34,172 nt of DNA. Source: an uncultured Eubacterium sp. (GTDB taxonomy: Bacteria > Bacillota > Clostridia > Lachnospirales > Lachnospiraceae). The stretch's first letter is position 1, and each line of letters starts with the position of its first letter. Location of the stretch: assembly GCA_948579355.1 (NCBI GenBank), contig CAPAOV010000028.1:1-34172 (forward strand), written 5' to 3'. The position numbers and the translations under genes were made by a program. The notes below the pieces were generated by a model. That model was not told where the DNA came from, made no database searches, and saw only the letters and a program-made list of their open reading frames with translations. Shown here piece by piece: positions 1 through 7,953 of the stretch.

Positions 1-20
1 AATTTGTTTTTTAGCCTCCT

Positions 21-48
21 GCTTCCACGAAGCGGCACCTTTGGTGCC
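21..48. other. Two tandem small hairpins at the left edge
   Basis: GCTTC (21-25) pairs with GAAGC (29-33), and immediately after it GGCACC (34-39) pairs with GGTGCC (43-48) across a TTT loop. Neither has a T-tract behind it in the + direction. On the minus strand the hairpins are followed by AGGAGG (complement of 15-20) and then an A-rich stretch, so they could be a leader just upstream of a minus-strand gene whose start would lie beyond the left edge. No start codon for such a gene is visible in the window. Confidence 0.3.
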
Positions 49-72
49 ACCCGCAGTAATTAGTAACAAATG

Positions 73-285
73 GTGGTGCATAAGAACCGGCGAGCGGTCA
101 ATGCTGCAAAAGTCAGGAAAAAAACGACAGCAGACAACGAGTTTTGCGAGGGGCGGCGTACGATTTCTGTAAACAAAAGAAATAATGTATTTTTCGTTGG
201 GAGTGGATACCGGATGAGATACCGCATGATACCCGCGCTCCCCTAAAAATAACAAATAATTAATTTGATTAAGCGGTTGTCCTAT
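73..285 (+). repeat. Envelope-locus repeat, copy A (upstream of typA)
   Basis: This is the first of four copies of an element of roughly 200 bp. Conserved blocks in order are TAAGAACCGGCGAGCGGTCA, AAAAGTCAGGAAAA, GTTTTGCGAGGGGCGGCG, CTGTAAACAAAAGAAATAAT, a set of three GATACC boxes (206-211, 218-223, 228-233), and an end block with ATTAAGCG (268-275). Its outer end (from 73) matches the reverse complement of the right window edge base for base over at least the first 40 bases. It contains no conserved reading frame: a run of seven A here breaks the frame that is open in copy C. It lies between the left edge and the typA promoter, with exactly 27 bases between ATTAAGCG and the -35 box. Confidence 0.9.
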
Positions 286-302
286 GAAAGGCGGATTTTT
301 CC

Positions 303-331
303 TTGCCTCCGCAGTCAAGACCTGTTATAAT
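303..331 (+). promoter_or_regulatory. Promoter of typA unit
   Basis: A -35 box TTGCCT (303-308) and a perfect -10 box TATAAT (326-331) are separated by 17 bases. The -10 is preceded by TG one base upstream (323-324), making it an extended -10. It lies about 55 bases before the typA start and immediately after repeat copy A. Confidence 0.75.
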
Positions 332-386
332 ATAGATTTGTTATTTTAGATGTCATTTTTTTGACAAAAGGGAAAGAAGGATTTTT

Positions 387-2240
387 ATGAAAACAAGACA
401 GGAAAATATTCGTAATATAGCTATTATCGCCCATGTTGACCACGGCAAGACGACACTGGTCGACGAACTGCTGAAACAGAGCGGCGTCTTTCGTTCAAAT
501 CAGGAAGTGGCGGAACGCGTCATGGATTCCAACGATTTGGAGCGGGAACGCGGTATCACCATTTTATCTAAAAATACTGCCATCTCTTATAACGGAATCA
601 AAATAAATATTATTGATACTCCAGGCCATGCCGACTTCGGCGGAGAAGTAGAGCGCGTCCTGAAAATGGTAGACGGGGTAATCCTTGTAGTCGACGCTTT
701 TGAGGGCGCCATGCCGCAGACGAAATTTGTCTTAAAAAAAGCGCTGGAACTTTCTCTTCCGGTTGTTGTATGCGTAAATAAAATTGACCGCCCGGAAGCC
801 AGACCGGATGAAGTCGTCGATGAAATTTTAGAGCTCTTTATTGATTTGGACGCCGACGAAGAGCAGCTTGACTGCCCTTTTGTCTTTGCCTCTGCCAAAG
901 AGGGCGTGGCGTCGACCGACGCCGCTGTCACAGGAACAGACATGAAACCGCTTTTTGATGCCATTATTGATTACATTCCGGCGCCGCAGGGTGATGCCGA
1001 CGCCGCTACTCAGGTTCTCATCAGCACCATTGACTATAATGAATATGTGGGAAGAATCGGCATTGGAAAGGTGGATAACGGCAGCATAAAAGTAAATCAG
1101 GAAGCAGTTATCGTCAATCACCATAATCCGGACAAGTGTGAGCGGGTAAAAATATCAAAATTATATGAATTTGAGGGCCTCAACCGCGTGGAGGTAGACG
1201 AAGCAGGCGTCGGCTCCATTGTTGCCATTTCAGGTATTTCTGATATCCATATCGGGGATACTCTCTGTAGTCCGGAAAATCCGCAGGCAATACCGTTTCA
1301 GAAAATTTCCGAGCCGACGATTGCCATGCATTTTATCGTAAACGACAGTCCGCTTGCCGGTCAGGAGGGCGAATATGTCACATCCCGCCATTTGCGCGAC
1401 CGTCTTTACCGCATGCTCAACACGGATGTATCGCTTCGCGTCGAAGACACGGAAACAACGGAAGCCTATAAAGTATCCGGCCGCGGTGAATTACACCTGT
1501 CGGTTCTTATTGAAAATATGCGCCGGGAGGGATACGAGTTTGCCGTAAGCAAGGCGGAAGTTCTCTATAAAGAAGATGAAAACGGCCATAAGCTCGAGCC
1601 AATGGAGCGGGCTTTTATTGATATACCAGATGAATTCAGCGGTAATGTCATTGACCGCCTCAGCCAGCGAAAGGGAGAGTTACAGGCGATGAAACCACTG
1701 AACGCCGGTACGACAAGGCTGGAGTTTCTAATCCCGTCGCGCGGCCTCATCGGCTACCGCGGGGAATTTATGACCGACACGAAAGGCAACGGCGTCATTA
1801 ACACGGAATGGGAAGGCTACGGGCCGTTTAAAGGAGAAATCCCATATCGCAAAAAAGGTTCGCTCATTGCCTATGAAGACGGTGAAACCATTACTTACGG
1901 TTTATATAATGCGCAGGAACGGGGAACACTGTTTATTGGCCCGGGTGAACGGGTATACGGCGGCATGATTGTCGGAGAACACGCAAAATCCGACGATATC
2001 GAAGTGAACGTCTGCAAGAAGAAAAATCTGACGAACACCCGCTCTTCCGGCGCTGACGAGGCTCTCCGCCTGTCGCCGCCAAGAGAATTGAGTCTCGAAC
2101 AGGCGTTGGATTACATTGACACCGACGAATTGCTGGAAGTAACGCCTAAGAGCCTGCGAATCCGCAAAAAAATCTTGGACGGCACCGAGCGCTACCGCTC
2201 CAAACGCAACGCTGCCAATGCCGCCAAAAGTCAAAATTAA
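387..2240 (+). CDS. typA: Ribosome-associated GTPase TypA/BipA
   Basis: The 617-residue product is a full-length translational GTPase of the TypA/BipA family, which binds the 70S ribosome and affects ribosome assembly and stress adaptation. The G domain shows AHVDHGKTT (residues 15-23), RGIT (55-58), DTPGH (77-81) and NKID (131-134). The domain-II, EF-G-like and TypA-specific C-terminal regions follow, with no truncation. The start is the ATG preceded by AAGAAGGA. It is the first gene after a strong extended -10 promoter and is followed after 19 bases by the DUF2156-type gene. It is a housekeeping gene, and its place beside the envelope cluster probably marks the chromosomal edge of that cluster. 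Confidence 0.97.
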   Translation: MKTRQENIRNIAIIAHVDHGKTTLVDELLKQSGVFRSNQEVAERVMDSNDLERERGITILSKNTAISYNGIKINIIDTPGHADFGGEVERVLKMVDGVILVVDAFEGAMPQTKFVLKKALELSLPVVVCVNKIDRPEARPDEVVDEILELFIDLDADEEQLDCPFVFASAKEGVASTDAAVTGTDMKPLFDAIIDYIPAPQGDADAATQVLISTIDYNEYVGRIGIGKVDNGSIKVNQEAVIVNHHNPDKCERVKISKLYEFEGLNRVEVDEAGVGSIVAISGISDIHIGDTLCSPENPQAIPFQKISEPTIAMHFIVNDSPLAGQEGEYVTSRHLRDRLYRMLNTDVSLRVEDTETTEAYKVSGRGELHLSVLIENMRREGYEFAVSKAEVLYKEDENGHKLEPMERAFIDIPDEFSGNVIDRLSQRKGELQAMKPLNAGTTRLEFLIPSRGLIGYRGEFMTDTKGNGVINTEWEGYGPFKGEIPYRKKGSLIAYEDGETITYGLYNAQERGTLFIGPGERVYGGMIVGEHAKSDDIEVNVCKKKNLTNTRSSGADEALRLSPPRELSLEQALDYIDTDELLEVTPKSLRIRKKILDGTERYRSKRNAANAAKSQN

Positions 2241-2259
2241 TAAAAGAAACGGAGTATGT

Positions 2260-3174
2260 ATGTTACAGTTACAGCCAATTTCCCCTTTTGTACAGGACAA
2301 ATTTGCAGAATACGAAAAACGCCGTCCCATGTATATTAGCGAGGGGCACTTTCTCAATCAGTTTTTGTGGGAAAATTATTATCATACGAGATACGCCGCA
2401 GATGAACTGGCGCTATATCTCATACTAAGAGTCCACGGACATCACGGAGCTTTTGCTCCCCTGTGCAGCGAAAAAGATTTGCCGGAAGCGTTTCACCGGC
2501 TGGAAAATTATTTCCGCGAGGCATGGGACGAGGAACTCGTCGTCTATAACGCCGACGCCCGCATGGTTGAGATTTTGGACAGTCAGGGCTGTCTTGCCGA
2601 TTACACGGTAAAAGAAGACCGCGACAGTTTTGATTACCTTTACGACGCCGAAAAACTGCGCACCCTGAGCGGCAAGGCGATGCATAAAAAGAAAAATCTT
2701 CTCAATGGCTTTATGCGCGAATACGAGGGCCGCTTTCAATACGAGACTCTCGGCATAAACAACATAGAGGAAATCGAACAATTCCATCAGAAATGGATGG
2801 ATGAGAGACGGATTTATGATAAATACAACTGCATTGACGATGAGGAGGATGGTATTTACCGCCTGTTCGGCAACTGCCGTTCCATCCGCTGCAAAATGGG
2901 CGGCGTGCGCATAGACGGCGAACTGAAAGCCTATGCCATCGGCTCGTACATTCCCTCCATTCAATGTGCAATCGTCCATATCGAAAAAGCAGATGTAAAT
3001 TACAAAGGACTTTATAATTACATTAATCAGCAATTTATCATACACGAATTTCCCGAGGCAGTCATTGTCAACCGCGAAGATGACTTAGGTCAGGAAAACC
3101 TCCGTCAGGCAAAACTCTCCTACCGCCCTGTTCGTCTAGAGGAAAAATACACGATACGGCATATATCACAGTGA
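2260..3174 (+). CDS. DUF2156 / LPG-synthase C-terminal domain protein
   Basis: The frame is open from 2218, but the ATG at 2260 behind GGAG (2251-2254) is the better start, giving 304 residues. The C-terminal half carries the pattern VNREDDLG followed by LRQAKLSY, typical of the GNAT-like domain found at the C-terminus of phosphatidylglycerol lysyltransferases and in stand-alone DUF2156 proteins. Those enzymes transfer an aminoacyl group from aminoacyl-tRNA. There is no membrane flippase part here, so this would be a soluble acyl- or aminoacyl-transferase whose acceptor I cannot name. It lies 19 bases after typA and 15 before the GT2-GtrA gene, so all three are probably one transcript. The fold assignment is fairly sure, the substrate is not. 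Confidence 0.8.
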   Translation: MLQLQPISPFVQDKFAEYEKRRPMYISEGHFLNQFLWENYYHTRYAADELALYLILRVHGHHGAFAPLCSEKDLPEAFHRLENYFREAWDEELVVYNADARMVEILDSQGCLADYTVKEDRDSFDYLYDAEKLRTLSGKAMHKKKNLLNGFMREYEGRFQYETLGINNIEEIEQFHQKWMDERRIYDKYNCIDDEEDGIYRLFGNCRSIRCKMGGVRIDGELKAYAIGSYIPSIQCAIVHIEKADVNYKGLYNYINQQFIIHEFPEAVIVNREDDLGQENLRQAKLSYRPVRLEEKYTIRHISQ

Positions 3175-3189
3175 AAGGAGGCATCCGTC

Positions 3190-4284
3190 ATGGAGAATTT
3201 CAAAGAGACTACCGCTATCATCATTCCGGCTCTCGACCCGGACGAGCGAATGGTTACTTTAGTGTGCGATTTGCGTCAGTCCGGCTACAAAAACATCATT
3301 CTTGTCGATGATGGCAGCCAAATCAGTAACCGCAGATTTTTTAAAACATGTAAAGAAGAATATGGCTGCAAAATTATCCGCCATGTTGTCAATTTTGGCA
3401 AAGGAATGGCGCTGAAATCCGCTTTTAACCATATTCTGGAAAATTGTCCGCAAATTACCGGCGTCGTCACGGTCGACTGCGACGGCCAGCATATCGTAAA
3501 GGATATTGATACCTGCGCCAGACTCACTTCGCAAAATCCGGACAAACTGGTCTTAGGCTGCCGCCGGTTCGTGGACAAAGAAATTCCCCTGCGCAGCCGC
3601 TTTGGTAATAACATCACAAAGCAGGTAATCCGTCTGCTCTGCGGTATAAATGTTTCCGATACCCAGACGGGATTGCGCGGACTCCCGACACCTCTCATCC
3701 GCAACTATTTTGCCGGAACAAAAGGCGAGCGTTTTGAATATGAGATGAATATGTTGATTACGGCCAGAGAGTATCAGATTCCCATTGAGGAGTTCCCAAT
3801 CGAGACAATTTATTTAGAAAATAACGAGAGTTCACATTTCAATCCCTTTCGGGATTCCATCCGCATCTATAAAGTGTTTTTGAAATTCATGCTCAGTTCC
3901 CTGTCCAGTTTCCTGATTGATATATTTTTGTACTGGATACTCGGCTATGCGCTCCGCCCCATCCTGCCGGACAGCCTTGTCATACCTTTTTTTGGTATGT
4001 CCGCGCTTATTTTAATGCGGACTGTCATTTCCCGCATGCTCAGCTCCCTGTATAACTTCTTTATCAACAAACATCAAGTATTTAAAAATGATTCCCGCTC
4101 CCCGATGATTATTGTAAAATATTACATTCTCTGTGTGGTACAGTTATTGCTGTCCGCACTTCTTGTCAATCATCTTCTGACCTTTATTACATACTCCACC
4201 TTGCGCAAATGTATCATTGATACGATTCTGTTCGCCATCAGTTTTCAAATTCAGCGCGAGTGGGTATTCAAAAAGTGCGGCTGA
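3190..4284 (+). CDS. GT2 glycosyltransferase fused to GtrA-type membrane domain
   Basis: The 364-residue protein starts at an ATG behind AAAGGAGG. Residues 1-220 are a GT2 fold of the polyprenyl-phosphate sugar synthase type, with VDDGS (39-43), the metal-binding DCDGQ (96-100) and the TQTGLRG loop (158-164). Residues about 230-360 contain four hydrophobic segments and the NFFINKHQVF pattern of the GtrA family, thought to help flip polyprenyl-phosphate sugars across the membrane. In classical systems GtrB (GT2) and GtrA are separate genes, and here they are one chain. It is the last gene of the typA unit and is followed by a strong terminator. The donor sugar is unknown. Confidence 0.88.
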   Translation: MENFKETTAIIIPALDPDERMVTLVCDLRQSGYKNIILVDDGSQISNRRFFKTCKEEYGCKIIRHVVNFGKGMALKSAFNHILENCPQITGVVTVDCDGQHIVKDIDTCARLTSQNPDKLVLGCRRFVDKEIPLRSRFGNNITKQVIRLLCGINVSDTQTGLRGLPTPLIRNYFAGTKGERFEYEMNMLITAREYQIPIEEFPIETIYLENNESSHFNPFRDSIRIYKVFLKFMLSSLSSFLIDIFLYWILGYALRPILPDSLVIPFFGMSALILMRTVISRMLSSLYNFFINKHQVFKNDSRSPMIIVKYYILCVVQLLLSALLVNHLLTFITYSTLRKCIIDTILFAISFQIQREWVFKKCG

Positions 4285-4299
4285 AAAACCGCACTTTTT
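4271..4299. terminator. Bidirectional intrinsic terminator
   Basis: AAAAGTGCGG (4271-4280) pairs perfectly with CCGCACTTTT (4289-4298) around an eight-base loop. It is followed by T residues on the + strand and, because of the A-run, by a T-tract on the minus strand as well. It overlaps the stop codon of the GT2-GtrA gene and lies just after the end of the convergent GT2 gene, so it can end both transcripts. Confidence 0.9.
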
Positions 4300-4308
4300 T
4301 CTCTGTCA

Positions 4309-5298
4309 CTATCTTGTATAATCAAAAACTTCTTCCGTTTCTTCCACATCATTGAGCACGTCCTTAATCGCAAAGCGCGGCCGCCCTTTCGTCTCCAGAT
4401 ACATCTTGCCAATGTACTCGCCGACAACACCAATCGCCAACAATTGCAAACCGCCCAGCGCCCAAATGGAAACCATCAGACTGCTCCAGCCGAGAACGGT
4501 AGCCCCCATAAAATAGCGCACGATGGAATAAATCAGTATCGCGATACTGATGAGAAAAATGAGCATTCCCGAACTGAGAATAAAGCGAATCGGTTTTACA
4601 CTAAAAGAAGTAATCCCATCAAAGGCAAACGAAAGCATTTTCTTCAACGGGTATTTGCTCTCTCCGGCAAAACGCTCCTCTCTCTCATAATAGACATTAT
4701 CCGCCGGATATCCGATAAGCGGAACCATCCCCCGAAGAAAGAGGTTTACTTCTTTATAATTTTCCAACTGGCGCAGCACGCGATTACTCATAAGCCGGAA
4801 ATCCGCATGGTTAAATACAATATCCACGCCCATCCATTTCATTATCTTATAAAACCCCTCGGCCGTAAATTTCTTAAAAAACGAATCCTTTTTCCGGCTG
4901 CTGCGGACTCCATACACAACATCACAACCACCGTTAAACTTGTCCACCATCTCATCAATGGCATTGATATCATCCTGCAAATCCGCATCCATGGAAATTG
5001 CGGCGTCACAATGGTTTTTAGCATACATCAATCCCGCCAGCACCGCATTCTGATGCCCCCGGTTACGGGATAAATTTAAACCGCTTACCAATGCGTATTC
5101 TTCATGTAAACGGGAAATAATCGGCCATGTCTGGTCTTTCGAGCCGTCGTTGACATATAAAATCCGGCTCCTCTCACTAATCTTTCCCGAATCTATCAAA
5201 TTTTGTATTTTTGCTGACAGACGTTTCGTCGTCTCGTCCAGTACTTCTTCTTCATTATAACATGGAACTACCATATATATCGTTTTCTTATCTGACAT
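4309..5298 (-). CDS. Polyprenyl-phosphate glycosyltransferase (GtrB/DPM1-like GT2)
   Basis: The 329-residue product has an N-terminal GT2 catalytic domain with VPCYNEE (11-17), VNDGS (49-53) and DADLQDD (104-110). Two transmembrane segments follow (about 235-258 and 270-292), and the GEYIGKMYLETKGRPRF pattern is at the C-terminus. This is the architecture of bactoprenol glucosyltransferases (GtrB, YkcC), which make polyprenyl-phosphate sugar from a UDP-sugar at the cytoplasmic face. The start ATG is preceded by AGGAGG. It is transcribed alone from its own promoter next to repeat copy B. A separate GtrA partner lies 16 kb away, and the sugar is not predictable. Confidence 0.9.
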   Translation of the reverse strand: MSDKKTIYMVVPCYNEEEVLDETTKRLSAKIQNLIDSGKISERSRILYVNDGSKDQTWPIISRLHEEYALVSGLNLSRNRGHQNAVLAGLMYAKNHCDAAISMDADLQDDINAIDEMVDKFNGGCDVVYGVRSSRKKDSFFKKFTAEGFYKIMKWMGVDIVFNHADFRLMSNRVLRQLENYKEVNLFLRGMVPLIGYPADNVYYEREERFAGESKYPLKKMLSFAFDGITSFSVKPIRFILSSGMLIFLISIAILIYSIVRYFMGATVLGWSSLMVSIWALGGLQLLAIGVVGEYIGKMYLETKGRPRFAIKDVLNDVEETEEVFDYTR

Positions 5299-5331
5299 TC
5301 CAGTATCCTCCTGTGTCTGTTATCTTATTAC

Positions 5332-5359
5332 TTTATCCTATTCCCTGCCTGTTTGTCAA
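5332..5359 (-). promoter_or_regulatory. Promoter of the GT2 gene at 4309-5298
   Basis: On the minus strand a perfect TTGACA (5354-5359) is followed after 16 bases by GATAAA (5332-5337). The -10 is weak and the -35 perfect. It sits between repeat copy B and the ribosome site, with 25 bases separating the -35 from the ATTAAGCG end of the repeat. Confidence 0.6.
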
Positions 5360-5368
5360 CTTTTAAGT

Positions 5369-5545
5369 AGGGCAATCGCCTAATCGCTTAATCATTTGCC
5401 GCCCCAAATCTGCGTACTGCGCGGGTATCATGCGGTATCGCTGTCCTTGTATCACTCCCCGAAAAATTATTATTTCTTTTGTTTACAGAACGCCGCCCGA
5501 GCATTGTCTGAGATGTCTGCTGTCGTTTTTTCCTGACTTTTGACA
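5369..5545 (-). repeat. Envelope-locus repeat, copy B (upstream of the GT2 gene)
   Basis: This second copy is on the minus strand and more diverged than the others. It keeps AAAAGTCAGGAAAA, CTGTAAACAAAAGAAATAAT, the three GATAC-type boxes (5424-5429, 5434-5439, and a GATACA variant at 5448-5453) and ATTAAGCG (complement of 5385-5392). It lacks the outer TAAGAACCGGCGAGCGGTCA block. Its end points to the minus-strand GT2 gene. Together with copy C it makes an inverted pair in an otherwise gene-free interval of 574 bases (5299-5872). Confidence 0.85.
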
Positions 5546-5560
5546 GCCCGTTTGCACTAG

Positions 5561-5576
5561 ACCGCTACGCAGCGGT
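5561..5576. other. Hairpin at the junction of inverted repeat copies B and C
   Basis: ACCGCT (5561-5566) pairs perfectly with AGCGGT (5571-5576) over an ACGC loop. It lies between the outer ends of repeat copies B and C and has no T-tract, so it is not an ordinary terminator. Confidence 0.45.
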
Positions 5577-5776
5577 GCGTAAGAACCGGCGAGCGGTCAA
5601 TGCTGCAAAAGTCAGGAAAAACGACAATGCAGTAGACATCGAGTTTTGCGAGGGGCGGCGTAAGATTTCTGTAAACAAAAGAAATAATGTATTTTTCGCT
5701 GGGAGTGGATACCGGATAAGATACCGCATGATACCCGCCGCCCTGAAAATGACAAATGATTAAGCGATTGCCCTAA
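5577..5776 (+). repeat. Envelope-locus repeat, copy C (upstream of the ulosonate operon)
   Basis: This third copy is on the + strand and is very close in sequence to copies A and D. It contains all blocks, with GATACC boxes at 5708-5713, 5720-5725 and 5730-5735 and ATTAAGCG at 5759-5766. Exactly 27 bases separate ATTAAGCG from the -35 box of the following promoter, the same distance as at copy A. A 62-codon frame runs through it but is not preserved in the other copies. Confidence 0.9.
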
Positions 5777-5793
5777 CTTTTATGCGGGAATAT

Positions 5794-5822
5794 TTGACTT
5801 TTCCCTATTTTATCGGTATAGT
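5794..5822 (+). promoter_or_regulatory. Promoter of the glycerophosphotransferase/ulosonate operon
   Basis: TTGACT (5794-5799) and TATAGT (5817-5822) are separated by 17 bases, one mismatch each from consensus. It is the only good promoter before the four-gene operon and follows repeat copy C. Confidence 0.75.
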
Positions 5823-5872
5823 AGAAAGGTATCAGGATAGTTTTACAATTGAGCAGAAAGGATTCGTTTATT

Positions 5873-7939
5873 ATGGAGCAGCGTTACCGATATATGTTAA
5901 AACAGACTTTATCTTTTTATAAAAATCGTTTGCGCTATCATTTTATCCGCCTGACATCCACGATTTCTGATAATTATATTGTATTCGAAGCCTATGCGGG
6001 CAGACAGTACTCAGATAGTGTCAGGGCTATATACGAAGAGCTGATTCAGGATGAAGAATTTCGCTCTTACTATTTTATATGGGTTTTTGAAGAACCGGAA
6101 AAATACCTTTTTCTTTTAGAAAACCACCACACGATTTTAGTGCGCAAAGGCAGTTCCGAATGTCTCCGCTACTACGCCTCTGCCAGATATTGGATTAACA
6201 ACGTAACCGTTGCCGATTATCTGAAACCGGCAAAAGCACAAATTTATATTGAGACATGGCACGGCACTCCCCTCAAACGCCTCGGTTGTGATATTACTAC
6301 GGATTCAGACCCGCGTCAGACGAAGAAATATATGCACAGGCGCTATCGGAAAAAGGGAAAAAAAGCAACCTGCTTCCTTTCCCCGTCACCGTACTATACG
6401 GAAAAAATAACGTCCGCATTCTGCCTTTCCGACAAACAGCAGAACGCCATCGCAGCAACCGGATATCCGCGTAACGACAAGTTGTTTCACTGCACCGAAG
6501 AAGAAGTGGCGGCGTGGAAAGAAAAATGGAATATTCCGGCCGACAAAAAAGTTCTCTTATACACTCCGACATGGCGCGATTCTTATGTCGATGAGCAGGG
6601 GCGTTTCATTTGGCACAATGATGTTGATTTGCCCGCCCTGATGGATGCTTTGGGAAACGACTATGTTCTTTTGTTCCGCTCCCATCATCAAATCCGCAAT
6701 CTGGCAAACATATTGGATTGTCCGCAGATTATTGACGTCAGTCAGGCAGAGGATATTAATGAGCTCTATCTTATGAGCGACTTAATGATTACCGACTACT
6801 CCTCGACTATGTTTGATTATGCGAATCTAAAGCGTCCGATGGTTTTTCATATGTTTGACAGGGAACGCTATGATGAAGATATCCGCGGCTTCTATCTTCC
6901 TCTGGAAGAGCTGCCGGGGCCGGTTACTGCGACGATTGACGAACTGGCAGACGCCATCCGGAACCAATTACAGCATTTCACATATGGGGAAACATACAAA
7001 AACTTCAATGCCAAATTCAACCCATTAGAAGATGGCAATTCGGCGCATCGGGTAATAGAACAGTGCTTTACACAGGTTTTACACAAACGCAGTTTCCGGG
7101 AAAATATAGTGCGGTACAGCCGGAAAACACTCAACCGCATCCGCATCCTGCTTCAACTGCTAAATTACAATGTACTCGGCTTCTTCCGCTCGCACGGTAT
7201 GATGCACAACAATAACAGCCTGCGCCTGCTCGAATTAAAAAACAGCCATCAGGGCGAGCGCTGCTTCCTCATCGGAAACGGGCCGAGCCTGAATGGGGAT
7301 GACCTCAATCTGTTGCAGGATGAATACACGTTCGGCACGAATATGGTCTACAAAATTTTTGACAAGACGAACTGGCGTCCCTCCTTTCACTGTGTTTCCG
7401 ATACGATTTACGGCTCCAAGTTGGGACTAGAGCTCTCCGATATGATTAAAGCTCCTCTCTTTACTACAGAGAGAACATATCGGCGCATGCGCAAAAAACC
7501 GGTCGATACTACTTATATCCACACCATTCAGAGCGAGCGCTACAAAGTGCGCGGCAATATATTTGCCTACTGTATGATAAAGGCCACCGTTTTGTCACTG
7601 GCTGCCGAGATGGCTTTTCACATGGGTTTTAAAGAGATTTATCTCCTCGGTGTCGACTGCACCAATCCCCATGATAAAAAAGGACATTTTACGGATAATT
7701 ACACTACGAAAGAAGTAGCGGAGACAGATATTAACCGCATTAAAACGAGAATGAAAGCAAATACTCTGACAACAAAACAGATTGGCGAGCATATCATCGA
7801 CCGCTCCATGGAAGTGTATGCCCTGCTTGATGAATACAGTAAAAAACACGGCATCCGCATTTACAATGCAACCCGCGGCGGAAACCTCGAAATTTTCCCA
7901 CGGGTAAAGCTGGAGGATGTTCTCAACATTAAAACATGA
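5873..7939 (+). CDS. CDP-glycerol glycerophosphotransferase-fold protein fused to a DUF115 (MptE/Maf-like) domain
   Basis: The frame is open from a TTG at 5849, but the ATG at 5873 behind AGAAAGGA is preferred, giving 688 residues. Residues about 80-400 are a TagB/TagF-type (Glyphos_transf) fold with WHGTPLK (129-135), TGYPRND (196-202), LYTPTWRD (229-236) and TDYSS (307-311). All key positions are kept, so it should transfer glycerol- or ribitol-phosphate from a CDP donor. Residues about 450-688 match DUF115: IGNGPSL (467-473), LLGVDC (591-596) and a closing NATRGG (665-670). In Maf flagellin glycosylation factors this domain resembles GT42 sialyltransferases and is linked to transfer of CMP-activated nonulosonic acids. 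A CMP-sugar synthetase gene follows 14 bases later, so the same polypeptide might use CMP- and CDP-activated donors. That role is inferred. Confidence 0.85.
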   Translation: MEQRYRYMLKQTLSFYKNRLRYHFIRLTSTISDNYIVFEAYAGRQYSDSVRAIYEELIQDEEFRSYYFIWVFEEPEKYLFLLENHHTILVRKGSSECLRYYASARYWINNVTVADYLKPAKAQIYIETWHGTPLKRLGCDITTDSDPRQTKKYMHRRYRKKGKKATCFLSPSPYYTEKITSAFCLSDKQQNAIAATGYPRNDKLFHCTEEEVAAWKEKWNIPADKKVLLYTPTWRDSYVDEQGRFIWHNDVDLPALMDALGNDYVLLFRSHHQIRNLANILDCPQIIDVSQAEDINELYLMSDLMITDYSSTMFDYANLKRPMVFHMFDRERYDEDIRGFYLPLEELPGPVTATIDELADAIRNQLQHFTYGETYKNFNAKFNPLEDGNSAHRVIEQCFTQVLHKRSFRENIVRYSRKTLNRIRILLQLLNYNVLGFFRSHGMMHNNNSLRLLELKNSHQGERCFLIGNGPSLNGDDLNLLQDEYTFGTNMVYKIFDKTNWRPSFHCVSDTIYGSKLGLELSDMIKAPLFTTERTYRRMRKKPVDTTYIHTIQSERYKVRGNIFAYCMIKATVLSLAAEMAFHMGFKEIYLLGVDCTNPHDKKGHFTDNYTTKEVAETDINRIKTRMKANTLTTKQIGEHIIDRSMEVYALLDEYSKKHGIRIYNATRGGNLEIFPRVKLEDVLNIKT

Positions 7940-7953
7940 TTCGGAGGTACACC

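Noticed and set aside
2425..3045. A 206-codon antisense frame within the DUF2156-type gene
   Set aside because: It is a shadow of a clear gene on the other strand, with no ribosome site or recognisable domain; biased third positions make such frames common in this DNA.
5575..5763. A 62-codon open frame inside repeat copy C, possible small protein of the repeat family
   Set aside because: The frame is broken by a different A-run length in copy A and by an early stop in copy D, and no ribosome site precedes it. The repeat is conserved as DNA, not as protein.
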